Origin: Dipetalonema caudispina | Lineage: Eukaryota > Nematoda > Chromadorea > Rhabditida > Onchocercidae | Reading direction: 5' to 3' | DNA: 64,000 bases | Assembly: GCA_013365325.1 (NCBI GenBank) | Contig: JABVXV010000268.1 | Coordinates: forward strand, 23,848-87,847 | Shown here: positions 63,975-64,000 of the stretch, in pieces | How the letters are laid out: every line of letters starts with the position of its first letter | Position numbering within the stretch: the stretch's first letter is position 1 | Made by a program: the position numbers and the translations under genes | The notes under the pieces: generated by a model | What the model saw: the letters and a program-made list of their open reading frames with translations, nothing else | Databases searched by the model: none | What the model was told of the DNA's origin: nothing

Positions 63975-64000
63975 GTTATTATTATTATTATTATTATTAT
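63880..64000. repeat. ATT microsatellite running off the window end
   Basis: An almost pure (ATT)n array with one GTT interruption, in the intron after the last visible exon. Confidence 0.95.

Overview
The window is eukaryotic, very AT-rich DNA with long homopolymer (poly-T/poly-A) runs and many introns. Splice acceptors mostly follow the short nematode form (TTTTCAG or TTTTAG directly before the exon). The encoded protein matches nematode UNC-2. The likeliest source is a nematode, and the strong AT bias and long introns suggest a spirurid/filarial type; the species cannot be fixed from this sequence.

Almost the whole window is one plus-strand locus: the pore-forming alpha-1 subunit of a presynaptic CaV2 (P/Q/N-type) voltage-gated calcium channel, the orthologue of C. 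elegans unc-2. I reconstructed 34 consecutive coding exons from 40158 to 63589 with matching reading phase at every junction (4622 nt, about 1540 residues). They run from just before segment I-S1 through all four repeats (filter glutamates E/E/E/E), the alpha-interaction domain, the EF-hand-like region and the IQ region into the start of the C-terminal tail. The gene runs off the right edge.

The first 40 kb looks gene-poor but holds a chain of small coding exons that fit by phase and splice sites: 4124-4238, 13822-13890, 14986-15074 (or 15161), 16171-16298 and 25511-25585. Two further exons with their own ATG (21061-21281 and 33399-33460) end in the same phase as exon 16171-16298 and look like alternative first exons. 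An exon at 37941/37983-38117 joins in phase to the channel body. One link, between the phase-2 upstream exons and the phase-0 exon at 37.9 kb, is unresolved; 36212-36251 is a weak candidate.

The remainder is intron: homopolymers, ATT/GA/TA microsatellites, a tandem duplication at 22.9-23.3 kb in which a T-run grew from 11 to 35, several hairpins, and one decayed mariner transposase fragment at about 22.3-22.8 kb on the minus strand.

The most unexpected item is a compact two-exon minus-strand gene (55603-56135) nested in the intron after the III-S5 exon. It predicts a protein of about 120 residues with two membrane segments and has a poly(A) signal. I do not recognise its family.
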